This document shows positions 1 through 5,303 of a stretch of DNA of 8,000 nucleotides, one piece after another (position 1 is the stretch's first letter; each line of letters begins with the position of its first letter). The DNA is from Caldifarciminota bacterium (GTDB taxonomy: Bacteria > Hydrothermota > Hydrothermia > B15-G9 > WFZT01): the NCBI GenBank assembly GCA_026986235.1, contig JALSOY010000216.1, positions 1 through 8,000 on the forward strand. The letters are read 5' to 3'. The position numbers and the translations under genes were made by a program. The notes beneath the pieces were generated by a model. The model saw nothing but the letters and a program-made list of their open reading frames with translations, was not told the origin of the DNA and searched no databases.

Positions 1-92
1 GTGGCAAGCATCGCCTCAACCATCGCCTTGACATCTCTTTTGGGGATACCCGTTTTCATCATGATCTGGTTAACGATGTCGTCCTTGGTCAT
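1..92 (-). CDS. HU/IHF-family DNA-binding protein (N-terminal part, cut by window edge)
   Basis: Only the first 30 codons lie in the window. The start MTKDDIVNQIMMKTGIPKRD, continuing VKAMVEAMLA, matches the N-terminal helix-turn-helix of bacterial HU/IHF proteins, which normally begin MTKxxLVxxIAxxTGLxKKD and run about 90 residues. HU proteins are small dimers that bend and compact DNA. The DNA-binding beta arm (PxxG region) lies outside the window, so HU cannot be told from IHF. The ATG at 92-90 has a strong purine-rich ribosome site (GGGGGGAG) just upstream and starts 10 bp after the rplS stop. It is therefore probably the distal gene of the rpsP-rplS operon. Family assignment is likely; the exact subtype is open. 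Confidence 0.82.
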   Translation of the reverse strand, partial: MTKDDIVNQIMMKTGIPKRDVKAMVEAMLA

Positions 93-102
93 CTCTCCCC
101 CC

Positions 103-480
103 TTATCTCAGTTCCTTAATTCTGGCTGCTTTGCCCCTTCTCTCGCGAATGTAGTAAATTCTCGCCCTTCTTACCTTCCCCCTACGGATGACATCGATCT
201 TCTCTATAATTGGTGAATGTATGGGGAAGATTTTTTCAATTCCGATACCCTGTGTAACCTTCCTTACGGTAAAGGTCTCCTGGAGACCGCTCCCCCTTCG
301 TCTTATGACAACGCCTTCAAAGGGCTGGAGCCTGATTCTCTCCTCGATCTTCTTGGTTTTGGGATTCTCTTTCATCTCTTTGATTCTGATGTAAACCCGG
401 ACGGTGTCACCTGCTTTGAAGTCTGGAATGTCCTTCCTCATAAATTCAGACTCAATTTCCCTTATTATGTGGTCTTTCAT
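103..480 (-). CDS. rplS: 50S ribosomal protein L19
   Basis: This 125-residue protein is L19, which sits at the 30S-50S interface and contributes to intersubunit bridges. Diagnostic stretches are FEGVVIRRRGSGLQETFTVR (about residues 54-73), the THSP-like IHSPIIEKIDV segment and the C-terminal YYIRERRGKAARIKE. It is somewhat longer than typical L19 (about 115). The extra length appears to be a charged insertion (KEMKENPKTKKIEERI) before the FEGVVI core. The ATG at 480-478 has an AAGGAGGT ribosome site 8 nt upstream, so this start is well supported although it lies inside the 3' end of trmD (29-nt overlap). The gene is part of the rpsP-khpA-rimM-trmD-rplS cluster and is followed closely by an HU-like gene. 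Confidence 0.97.
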   Translation of the reverse strand: MKDHIIREIESEFMRKDIPDFKAGDTVRVYIRIKEMKENPKTKKIEERIRLQPFEGVVIRRRGSGLQETFTVRKVTQGIGIEKIFPIHSPIIEKIDVIRRGKVRRARIYYIRERRGKAARIKELR

Positions 481-1213
481 GGGCCAATACCTCCTTAATT
501 ATTTCTTCTAACAGCCTCCTATCATCAGGAGAGAGTTCAATATTTTCAAGCAAATCGGGCCTTTTTAAAAGAGTCCTTCTGAGAGCCTCTTTTCTACGCC
601 ATTTTTCAATCTCCTGGTGATTCCCCGAGAGCAGTATTTCGGGAACCTTCATACCCTCAAATTCTCTGGGACGCGTGTAATACGGCGTGTCCAGCAACCT
701 GTTCTCAAAAGAATCACTCTTTGCAGAATCCACATTACCCATGGCATCAGGCAGAAGTCTTCCAAGTACATCAAGAACTACCACCGCTGCGATTTCTCCG
801 CCGGATAGTATGTAATCTCCAATGGAAAGCTCCATATCCACATACCTTCCCACTATTCTCTCGTCTATACCTTTGTACCTTCCGCAGATGAAAACAAGAT
901 GCCTCTTTTCAAGGAGCCTGTGGGCAAGCTCCTGATTGAACTTTTCACCCTGGGGCGAGAGATATATTACATATCCCCAGGCAGTTTTTTCAAGCGCCCT
1001 CTTAATAGGTTCGGGCTTTATAACCATCCCCGGTCCTCCACCGAAGGGATAGTCGTCGATCTCTTTTGGACTGTCCGCAAACTTTTTCAGGTCAAATAAT
1101 CTGACCTTGAGAGTACCGGCTTCAATCACCCTCTTAAGTGGCCCAAACTGGAGCACCGGCTGTATGAGCTCCGGGAAAACTGCTATGAAGTCGAATACCC
1201 ATTCAGGCTTCAT
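452..1213 (-). CDS. trmD: tRNA (guanine-N1)-methyltransferase TrmD
   Basis: TrmD uses S-adenosylmethionine to methylate N1 of G37 in tRNAs with a G at position 36, preventing +1 frameshifting. The 253-residue length is normal. Visible hallmarks are FDFIAVFPELI at the N-terminus, the FGGGPGM loop (residues 57-63), CGRYKGIDERI (110-120), the trefoil-knot SAM site SIGDYILSGGE (130-140) and GRLLPDAMGN (151-160). R152 and D167 (in SDSFE) stand where catalytic residues are expected. The C-terminal LLSGNHQEIEKWRR and KRPDLL stretches are also typical. The usual YEG is YKG here, a variant I believe also occurs in other phyla. The ATG at 1213-1211 lies inside the last codons of rimM (11-nt overlap) with only a weak ribosome site, so translation is probably coupled to rimM. 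Confidence 0.97.
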   Translation of the reverse strand: MKPEWVFDFIAVFPELIQPVLQFGPLKRVIEAGTLKVRLFDLKKFADSPKEIDDYPFGGGPGMVIKPEPIKRALEKTAWGYVIYLSPQGEKFNQELAHRLLEKRHLVFICGRYKGIDERIVGRYVDMELSIGDYILSGGEIAAVVVLDVLGRLLPDAMGNVDSAKSDSFENRLLDTPYYTRPREFEGMKVPEILLSGNHQEIEKWRRKEALRRTLLKRPDLLENIELSPDDRRLLEEIIKEVLAHERPHNKGN

Positions 1214-1709
1214 CCGGTAATCTCACCACTATTCTTTCCTTTTCCCGGTCTATCCTGATAACGAATTCCTTTACCACGGGTATCAAAAGTTCTTTTCCGT
1301 CGGGTGTTGAAACAACGAATATCTCGTGAGCAGGAGTGGTTTCTATGTACTCGAGCTTTCCTATCAAAGAGCCACTTTCATCAACAACTTCAAAATCTAT
1401 GAGTTCGAAGAAATAAAATTCCCCTTCATCAAGAACGGGGAGTTCCTCTGGTTCTACAAAGACCTCAAGACCCTTGAGCTGAGAAGCTAACTCCTCAGTA
1501 TCAATTCCGGCAAATTTAACAATAAGGGTATGCCCACCCGCAGGTTTGAAATATTCTACTTCAAGTTTTTTGTAACCGAGTTCAGGAAGTTGAACCCTGA
1601 GGGTTCGAAACTTTCGGAATTCTGGTATTTCAGGGAAAAATTTAACTTCACCTTTGTAACCAAAAGGTTTTCCAATTCTCCCAATTGCAACAGGGCCTTT
1701 GTATTTCAC
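1203..1709 (-). CDS. rimM: 16S rRNA processing / 30S maturation factor RimM
   Basis: RimM binds the head of the pre-30S subunit, through S19, and assists late 16S rRNA maturation. The 168-residue protein has the two expected domains. The N-terminal RimM barrel opens with VAIGRIGKPFGYKGEVKFFP (about residues 6-25) and includes GHTLIVKFAGIDT. The C-terminal PRC-barrel-like domain starts near GEFYFFELIDFEV (about 96) and contains ELLIPVVKEFVIRIDREKER. The start codon is GTG (1709-1707), 8 bp after the khpA stop, with no strong ribosome site; coupling to khpA is likely. The gene overlaps trmD by 11 nt. The cluster order khpA-rimM-trmD-rplS supports the call. Confidence 0.94.
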   Translation of the reverse strand: MKYKGPVAIGRIGKPFGYKGEVKFFPEIPEFRKFRTLRVQLPELGYKKLEVEYFKPAGGHTLIVKFAGIDTEELASQLKGLEVFVEPEELPVLDEGEFYFFELIDFEVVDESGSLIGKLEYIETTPAHEIFVVSTPDGKELLIPVVKEFVIRIDREKERIVVRLPDEA

Positions 1710-1717
1710 AAAGGGTT

Positions 1718-1957
1718 TTACTCAAGGATCTCCAGGACGGCCCTCTTGCCCTTTTTCATGGCAGCGGCCGAAATAATCGTCCTGATAGCCTTTGCTGTCT
1801 TACCCTCTCTTCCAATAATCTTTCCGAGATCGCCTTCGCCAACCTTCAGCTCGTAAATGACAGTCTTCTCTCCGGGAATCTCCTTCACCGACACTTCCTC
1901 TGGATGATCAACCAATGCTTTTGCTACATACTCGATAAGCTCTTTCAGGTCTCCCAT
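1718..1957 (-). CDS. khpA: KH-domain RNA-binding protein KhpA (YlqC family)
   Basis: This is a 79-residue single KH domain protein of the YlqC/KhpA family, small RNA-binding proteins that in other bacteria dimerise with KhpB (Jag/EloR) and affect cell elongation, division and small-RNA biology. The opening LKELIEYVAKALVDHPEEV is characteristic. The KH signature GxxG loop is in KIIGREGKTAKAIRTI (about residues 46-61), followed by an alanine-rich helix and RAVLEILE. The ATG at 1957-1955 has a very good ribosome site (AAGGAGGAG). It sits between rpsP (15-bp gap) and rimM (8-bp gap), which is the standard location of this gene in many bacteria. No khpB lies in this window. Confidence 0.93.
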   Translation of the reverse strand: MGDLKELIEYVAKALVDHPEEVSVKEIPGEKTVIYELKVGEGDLGKIIGREGKTAKAIRTIISAAAMKKGKRAVLEILE

Positions 1958-1972
1958 TGTTTACTCCTCCTT

Positions 1973-2224
1973 TTAAGTAGTGGTGGGCATACCCTTTTTT
2001 GATAACTTTACTATGCTCTTAACTCTCGGGGTCACCTGAGCCCCACGGGATATCCAGGCCTCTAACTTGTCAAGGTCAATCCTGAAGTTTCCTTCCTTCA
2101 GTGGATCATAATACCCAATTATATCAAGCACCTTCCCGTCTCTGGGATTCCTCGAATCCGTTACCACTATCCTGTATGATGGCCTATTCCTCTTCCCTGT
2201 CCTCTGCAGTCTGATCTTTACCAC
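1973..2224 (-). CDS. rpsP: 30S ribosomal protein S16
   Basis: S16 is an early-binding 30S assembly protein contacting the 5' domain of 16S rRNA. The 83-residue sequence shows the family pattern: MVKIRLQRTGKRNRPSYRIV at the N-terminus, DSRNPRDGKVLDIIGYYDP (about residues 23-41) and WISRGAQVTPRV near residue 57. The usual GAQPT motif reads GAQVT here. The start is GTG at 2224-2222, chosen because it gives the universal MVKIR beginning and has AAGGAGG at proper spacing. It is the first gene of the translation cluster, with its own promoter in the 39-bp gap and the tail of rpe. Confidence 0.97.
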   Translation of the reverse strand: MVKIRLQRTGKRNRPSYRIVVTDSRNPRDGKVLDIIGYYDPLKEGNFRIDLDKLEAWISRGAQVTPRVKSIVKLSKKGMPTTT

Positions 2225-2252
2225 AACGAGCCTCCTTTAGAGTTTGGAGCTT

Positions 2253-2281
2253 ATTATAATTAGCTAAACTTGATTTTTCAA
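2253..2281 (-). promoter_or_regulatory. Sigma-70-type promoter of the rpsP-khpA-rimM-trmD-rplS operon
   Basis: On the minus strand, TTGAAA (2281-2276) and TATAAT (2258-2253) are separated by exactly 17 bp, with transcription expected to start near 2246, about 22 nt upstream of the rpsP GTG. The -35 lies in the last codons of rpe. No terminator is visible between rpe and rpsP, so read-through from rpe could add to this promoter. The motif match is strong; activity is inferred. Confidence 0.75.
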
Positions 2282-2914
2282 GTGAGCCACAAGGGCCTTT
2301 CTATCTTTACTGCTGTAAAAATACTTACCGGTCACAAGAATGTCCACTCCCATATCAACAAGCCTTCTTGCATTCTCACTGTTCACCCCACCATCAACAG
2401 AAAGCTGGAACTTGAATCCGGTTTTCTTTATTTCCAAAAGCCTTTCAATCTTGGGTAGAACGGATGGGATGAATTTCTGACCGTAAAAACCAGGATTTAC
2501 CCCCATAACCAGTATAAGGTCAAATTCGTCCATGTAAGGATAAAGTACTCTCACTGGTGTTCTGGGATTGAGGGATACCCCCACCTTTTTGCCCAGCTCT
2601 TTAATCATTTTTATAACGACCCTTGGCTTACTCCTGGATTCTATGTGAAAGGTTATTATGTCGGATCCAGCCCTGGCAAAATTTTCCACATACCTGTGTG
2701 GCTCGATGAGCATAAGATGTGTGTCAAGTGGCAGGTCAGTCATCCTGTCTATCGCTTCGACGATCATGGGACCAAATGTAATGTTTGGTACGAAGACACC
2801 ATCCATGACATCAAGGTGTAACATATCAGCACCCGCCTCCTCGGTGGACTTCAACTCCTCCCTCAGGCGGGTAAAATCAGCGGCTATAATAGAAGGTGAT
2901 ATCTTCACACTCAT
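2264..2914 (-). CDS. rpe: Ribulose-phosphate 3-epimerase
   Basis: Rpe interconverts ribulose 5-phosphate and xylulose 5-phosphate in the pentose phosphate pathway. The 216-residue TIM barrel has normal length. The metal and catalytic residues are present: H33 and D35 in LHLDVMDG, H66 in DTHLMLIEPH, and D174 in SVDGGV. S8 in ISPSI and M37 are also in place. Two phosphate-site regions are unusual: VMGVNPGFYGQKFIP (136-150) where GFGGQ is usual, and VTGKYFYSSKD (194-204) where a GSA/GSS motif is usual. The ATG at 2914-2912 has AGGAGAG upstream and overlaps the stop of the HD-domain gene by ATGA, so the two are translationally coupled. Family is certain; natural substrate is slightly less so because of the altered phosphate loops. 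Confidence 0.92.
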   Translation of the reverse strand: MSVKISPSIIAADFTRLREELKSTEEAGADMLHLDVMDGVFVPNITFGPMIVEAIDRMTDLPLDTHLMLIEPHRYVENFARAGSDIITFHIESRSKPRVVIKMIKELGKKVGVSLNPRTPVRVLYPYMDEFDLILVMGVNPGFYGQKFIPSVLPKIERLLEIKKTGFKFQLSVDGGVNSENARRLVDMGVDILVTGKYFYSSKDRKALVAHLKNQV

Positions 2915-3471
2915 ATTTCTCTCCTGTATTTACAGATTTCCTTTACAAACTCGTCAATATGTGGAAGCCTGTCAAAATTTTTTCTGTTTTCATAGTCATC
3001 AAAGATTTTATCCAGATTCTTTGCTCCCCTTTTTTCATAATCCAGGGCCTGGAGCATCAGCTCAAGCTTGTCCGCTATTTTTACAATCAACGCCTCCATA
3101 CTGTCACCACTTTCAAACTCTCGCCATGTGTCAATGAGATCGGGAAAAGACTCCAGAATTTCTGTAACAGCTCTCTCCTCGACCCTTGAGATATGTTCCA
3201 TCCCCAGAAGCCTTCTTGCATCAAGCTGAAGGTCTCCAAGTCTTGCCTCGCCAATTTCATGAAGGATTGCCATTTTCAACACCTTCACCTCATCCACCTC
3301 GTATCCCCTCGCTCTGTAAAACCGAACGAGAAGGAGTGAGAGAAAGGAAACCGAGAAACTGTGGTCCGCTATACTTTCTGGAGAAAAAACGCCGTAGTAA
3401 CACCACCCACTTCTGTGAAATCTTTTAAGCCTCAGCACATGCTCCATTACGCTCAAAATTTTTTTAACCAT
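2911..3471 (-). CDS. HD-domain protein, YfbR/HDDC2-like nucleotidase family
   Basis: The protein resembles the YfbR/HDDC2 branch of HD phosphohydrolases, whose characterised members dephosphorylate 5'-deoxynucleotides. Family features are LKRFHRSGW near the N-terminus, SPESIADHSFSVSFLSL carrying the first metal histidine, KMAILHEIGEARLGDL, and KIADKLELMLQALDYEKRG with the last metal aspartate. The signature HD pair reads H-E, an acidic residue one carbon longer. I chose the ATG at 3471-3469 (187 residues) because it leaves about 14 residues before LKR, as in relatives. A GTG at 3495 (194 residues) and an ATG at 3447 are alternatives, and none has a clear ribosome site. The stop overlaps the rpe start. 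Exact substrate is unknown; a link to rpe through pentose or nucleotide phosphates is only inference. Confidence 0.8.
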   Translation of the reverse strand: MVKKILSVMEHVLRLKRFHRSGWCYYGVFSPESIADHSFSVSFLSLLLVRFYRARGYEVDEVKVLKMAILHEIGEARLGDLQLDARRLLGMEHISRVEERAVTEILESFPDLIDTWREFESGDSMEALIVKIADKLELMLQALDYEKRGAKNLDKIFDDYENRKNFDRLPHIDEFVKEICKYRREI

Positions 3472-3478
3472 GGCTAAA

Positions 3479-3507
3479 AGTTTAAACAATCTCACAGAAA
3501 AGGTAAA
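3479..3507 (-). promoter_or_regulatory. Possible weak promoter for the HD-protein-rpe unit
   Basis: On the minus strand TTTACC (3507-3502) and TAAACT (3484-3479) are 17 bp apart, each matching consensus at four of six positions. Transcription would start near 3471. That would make the ATG at 3471 leaderless or favour the ATG at 3447. This is a weak candidate, given because the divergent region must hold some promoter for this strand. Confidence 0.25.
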
Positions 3508-3514
3508 TGTCCGG

Positions 3515-3543
3515 TTTACATGTACAGGTGCAACAGTTATAAT
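3515..3543 (+). promoter_or_regulatory. Sigma-70-type promoter of rpmB
   Basis: TTTACA (3515-3520) and TATAAT (3538-3543) are separated by exactly 17 bp. Transcription should begin near 3550, giving a leader of about 27 nt before the rpmB ATG. An 8-bp palindrome, TACATGTA (3517-3524), overlaps the -35 and could be an operator or chance. No other promoter is seen before the GNAT and OsmC genes, so this one probably serves all three. Confidence 0.78.
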
Positions 3544-3576
3544 AACAGACCAACTTTATCCAGGGAGGTTAGAGTT

Positions 3577-3762
3577 ATGGCGGCAAGGTGTTACATCTGC
3601 GGTAAAGGCCCGATTACAGGTCATCATGTGAGTCACGCCCACAACCTGACCAAGAGAAGGTGGAAGCCCAATCTTCATAGAGTAACGATTATTGAAAATG
3701 GCAAGAAAAAAAGGGTCAGGGTCTGCACCAAGTGCCTTCGTAAAGTTCAGAAAGTAGTTTAA
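3577..3762 (+). CDS. rpmB: 50S ribosomal protein L28, zinc-binding form
   Basis: The 61-residue protein is L28 of the large subunit. It begins MAARCYICGKGPITGHHVSH and contains NLTKRRWKPNLHRV, both classic for L28. It is the zinc-ribbon (C+) form, with cysteine pairs C5-C8 (CYIC) and C50-C53 (CTKC). An upstream in-frame ATG at 3520 would add 19 residues, but it lies inside the promoter -35. The ATG at 3577 has GGGAGG 8-9 nt upstream and gives the conserved N-terminus, so that start is preferred. The GNAT gene follows after 12 bp. Confidence 0.96.
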   Translation: MAARCYICGKGPITGHHVSHAHNLTKRRWKPNLHRVTIIENGKKKRVRVCTKCLRKVQKVV

Positions 3763-3774
3763 TCCCTTTCTTTA

Positions 3775-4695
3775 ATGGTTGAAATAAGGTCAGTAAAAGA
3801 CGAAAGAGAATTAGACCGGGTTTTCTTTATCCTCGATAGGGCATTCAGGCGTACCCGTGCGGATTATTTTATAAGGAGAACGACTATTGGAAAAACCGGC
3901 TACGAATTCTGGCAGACCCGTGTCCTTCTCTACAACAGGAGAATTGTTTCTACTGTTGAAATTTTCCCCACAGAGATGTGGTTTGACGGGAAAAAGATAA
4001 AAAATGCAGGAATAGGATCCGTGGCAACGGACCCGGATTTTCAGGGCAGGGGTTTCGGACTCGATATCGTTAAAGATACAAATAGATTTGCCAGGGAAAA
4101 AGGATTTACCGTGGCCACCCTTTTTACCTCTATATTCGACTTTTATGCAAAGGCCGACTATTTTAAAGTCACTTATCCCTATTACGAGATTGGTGAAGTG
4201 GGGAATCTTCCCAGTGGTAAATATGTTATAACATTTGCTCCCCACTACATTGATGATGTGCTGAATATACACAGAGAGTACAACCGTTCTCTTGTTGGGC
4301 CTGTTGTGAAGGACAGAGAGTGGCTTTTGAGATCGTTTGCATATTTAAACGAGGATACATGGCTCTTTCTCCTTTCTGTGGGTAGGGATGGGATATCAGG
4401 TTACATCAGGGCGAGGGAGTATAAGAACACCATCGAAGTGCTTGAGTTTGCATCAATAACACCCGACGAGGACCTCGCTCTATTCGTTCCGGAGCTGAGG
4501 AAAAGAGGGAGCTTTTACAGGATATTTATAAATCTTTCGAACTATGAAAAATCTCGAATAAGCAATGTGGAGCTTATACCCCGTGGACATTATTCCATGA
4601 TGTTCGCACTCCTTGACGAGGGTTGTATGAGCAGGGGAGATTTTTTAAAAAAATTCGAGGAGCGGGGAAATTTCTGGCTTGCGGATCTATATTAA
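3775..4695 (+). CDS. Two-domain GNAT-family N-acetyltransferase
   Basis: The N-terminal half (about residues 1-140) is a GNAT acetyltransferase domain. The acetyl-CoA motif A is IGSVATDPDFQGRGFGLDIV (80-99), with Q90-GRGFG-95 as the pyrophosphate loop. It is followed by the motif-B-like FDFYAKADYF (121-130). The second half (about 150-290), with ISGYIRAREYKNTIEVLEFA, looks like a second degenerate GNAT fold. The layout recalls Eis-like tandem acetyltransferases, though at 306 residues it is shorter than Eis (about 400) and lacks room for its third domain. The acceptor cannot be predicted. The ATG at 3775 is 12 bp after rpmB and has no recognisable ribosome site, so coupling to rpmB or low expression is likely. 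A T6A7 run near 4641-4653 lies close to the 3' end. Confidence 0.8.
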   Translation: MVEIRSVKDERELDRVFFILDRAFRRTRADYFIRRTTIGKTGYEFWQTRVLLYNRRIVSTVEIFPTEMWFDGKKIKNAGIGSVATDPDFQGRGFGLDIVKDTNRFAREKGFTVATLFTSIFDFYAKADYFKVTYPYYEIGEVGNLPSGKYVITFAPHYIDDVLNIHREYNRSLVGPVVKDREWLLRSFAYLNEDTWLFLLSVGRDGISGYIRAREYKNTIEVLEFASITPDEDLALFVPELRKRGSFYRIFINLSNYEKSRISNVELIPRGHYSMMFALLDEGCMSRGDFLKKFEERGNFWLADLY

Positions 4696-4710
4696 AACAG
4701 GAGATACCAG

Positions 4711-5157
4711 ATGGCTGAGGAAAAGGTAGTGAATGTTGTTGCTCAATGGGCAAAAGGCATGACCTTTGTTGCAAGGGCAGATTCCGGTCATGCTGTGGTG
4801 ATGGATGCAACGGCAAAAGAGGGTGGAGAAGATTCAGCTCCCCGACCCATGGAGCTCCTTCTTATTTCCTATGCCGGTTGTACAGCCATGGATGTGATAG
4901 CCATTCTCCGAAAATTCGGGATATATCCTGACGATTTCAGGGTAGAGATTTCCGGAAGGAGGAGGGACAGGCATCCTCGCCACTACAGAGAGGTTACTCT
5001 GAAGTATATACTCAGAGGCAGGAATATACCCCGCGAGAGAGTCGAGAGGGCGGTTGAGCTTTCTCAGAATAAATTTTGCTCGGTGACCCCGATGTTTAAA
5101 GCCCTTGCAGATGTGAAATACGAAATTATAATAGACGAAAATGCTCTTGACAGGTAA
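4711..5157 (+). CDS. OsmC-family protein (thiol peroxidase / redox protein)
   Basis: This is a 148-residue OsmC/Ohr-fold protein. Characterised relatives are dimeric thiol peroxidases that reduce organic hydroperoxides using two cysteines. The two expected cysteines are present: C57 in ISYAGCTAMDVIAILRK and C123 in NKFCSVTPMFKAL. The PRPMELLLISYAGC stretch (44-57) is the typical lead into the central helix. The sequence is nearer the YhfA-like OsmC subgroup than Ohr, by eye. The ATG at 4711 has CAGGAGAT at good spacing and starts 15 bp after the GNAT gene, so the two are probably co-transcribed. The last codons and stop overlap the -35 of the downstream tRNA promoter. Whether it acts on peroxides in this organism is inferred. 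Confidence 0.88.
   Translation: MAEEKVVNVVAQWAKGMTFVARADSGHAVVMDATAKEGGEDSAPRPMELLLISYAGCTAMDVIAILRKFGIYPDDFRVEISGRRRDRHPRHYREVTLKYILRGRNIPRERVERAVELSQNKFCSVTPMFKALADVKYEIIIDENALDR
5105..5132 (+). promoter_or_regulatory. Possible upstream second promoter inside the OsmC gene
   Basis: TTGCAG (5105-5110) and TATAAT (5127-5132) are 16 bp apart, within OsmC codons. The -10 lies in a 13-bp sequence repeated at the main promoter 44 bp downstream. It could be a tandem promoter for the tRNA-acpP-fabF unit or an accident of coding sequence. Confidence 0.3.
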
Positions 5158-5178
5158 AAAAATCGGAAATTATAATAG
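5122..5178 (+). repeat. 13-bp direct repeat GAAATTATAATAG
   Basis: Two perfect copies lie at 5122-5134 and 5166-5178, starts 44 bp apart. Each contains a TATAAT hexamer. The first is in OsmC codons and the second is the -10 region of the tRNA-Leu promoter. Confidence 0.85.
5147..5176 (+). promoter_or_regulatory. Consensus promoter for tRNA-Leu-acpP-fabF
   Basis: TTGACA (5147-5152) and TATAAT (5171-5176) match the sigma-70 consensus at all twelve positions with an 18-bp spacer. The start site should be near 5183, only about 7 nt before the tRNA. The -35 is built from the last OsmC codons (CTTGACAGGTAA). It is the best promoter in the window. Confidence 0.88.
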
Positions 5179-5189
5179 GTCAATCACAT

Positions 5190-5273
5190 GCCGAGGTGGC
5201 GGAATTGGCAGACGCGCTGGGTTCAGGACCCAGTGGAGTAAAATCCGTAGGGGTTCGAGTCCCCTCCTCGGCA
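5190..5273 (+). tRNA. tRNA-Leu, anticodon CAG
   Basis: The 84-nt sequence folds as a class II tRNA. The acceptor stem GCCGAGG (5190-5196) pairs with CCTCGGC (5266-5272), and the discriminator base is A5273. The D-arm carries TTGGCAGAC. The anticodon stem CTGGG/CCCAG (5217-5221, 5229-5233) encloses loop TTCAGGA with anticodon CAG at 5224-5226, reading CUG. A long variable arm follows with a GGA/TCC stem, as expected for leucine. The T-arm is AGGGG-TTCGAGT-CCCCT (5249-5265). The 3' CCA is not encoded (CTT follows), so it must be added after transcription. The gene lies 30 bp upstream of acpP without a terminator between them. Confidence 0.97.
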
Positions 5274-5303
5274 CTTTCATTTTAATTTCAAGGAGGTCAA
5301 GCG

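Noticed and set aside
2658..3137. 159-codon plus-strand ORF across rpe and the HD gene
   Set aside because: It is antisense to two well-supported genes with conserved motifs and has no ribosome site or recognisable domain.
3520..3576. N-terminal extension of L28 by 19 residues
   Set aside because: This ATG overlaps the -35 of the rpmB promoter, and the ATG at 3577 has the ribosome site and gives the conserved L28 start.
3811..4272. 153-codon minus-strand ORF opposite the GNAT gene
   Set aside because: Antisense to the acetyl-CoA-binding motif region of a clear GNAT protein; no support of its own.
5274..5303. Terminator after tRNA-Leu
   Set aside because: No inverted repeat is present in this gap; the T-rich stretch is short and broken.
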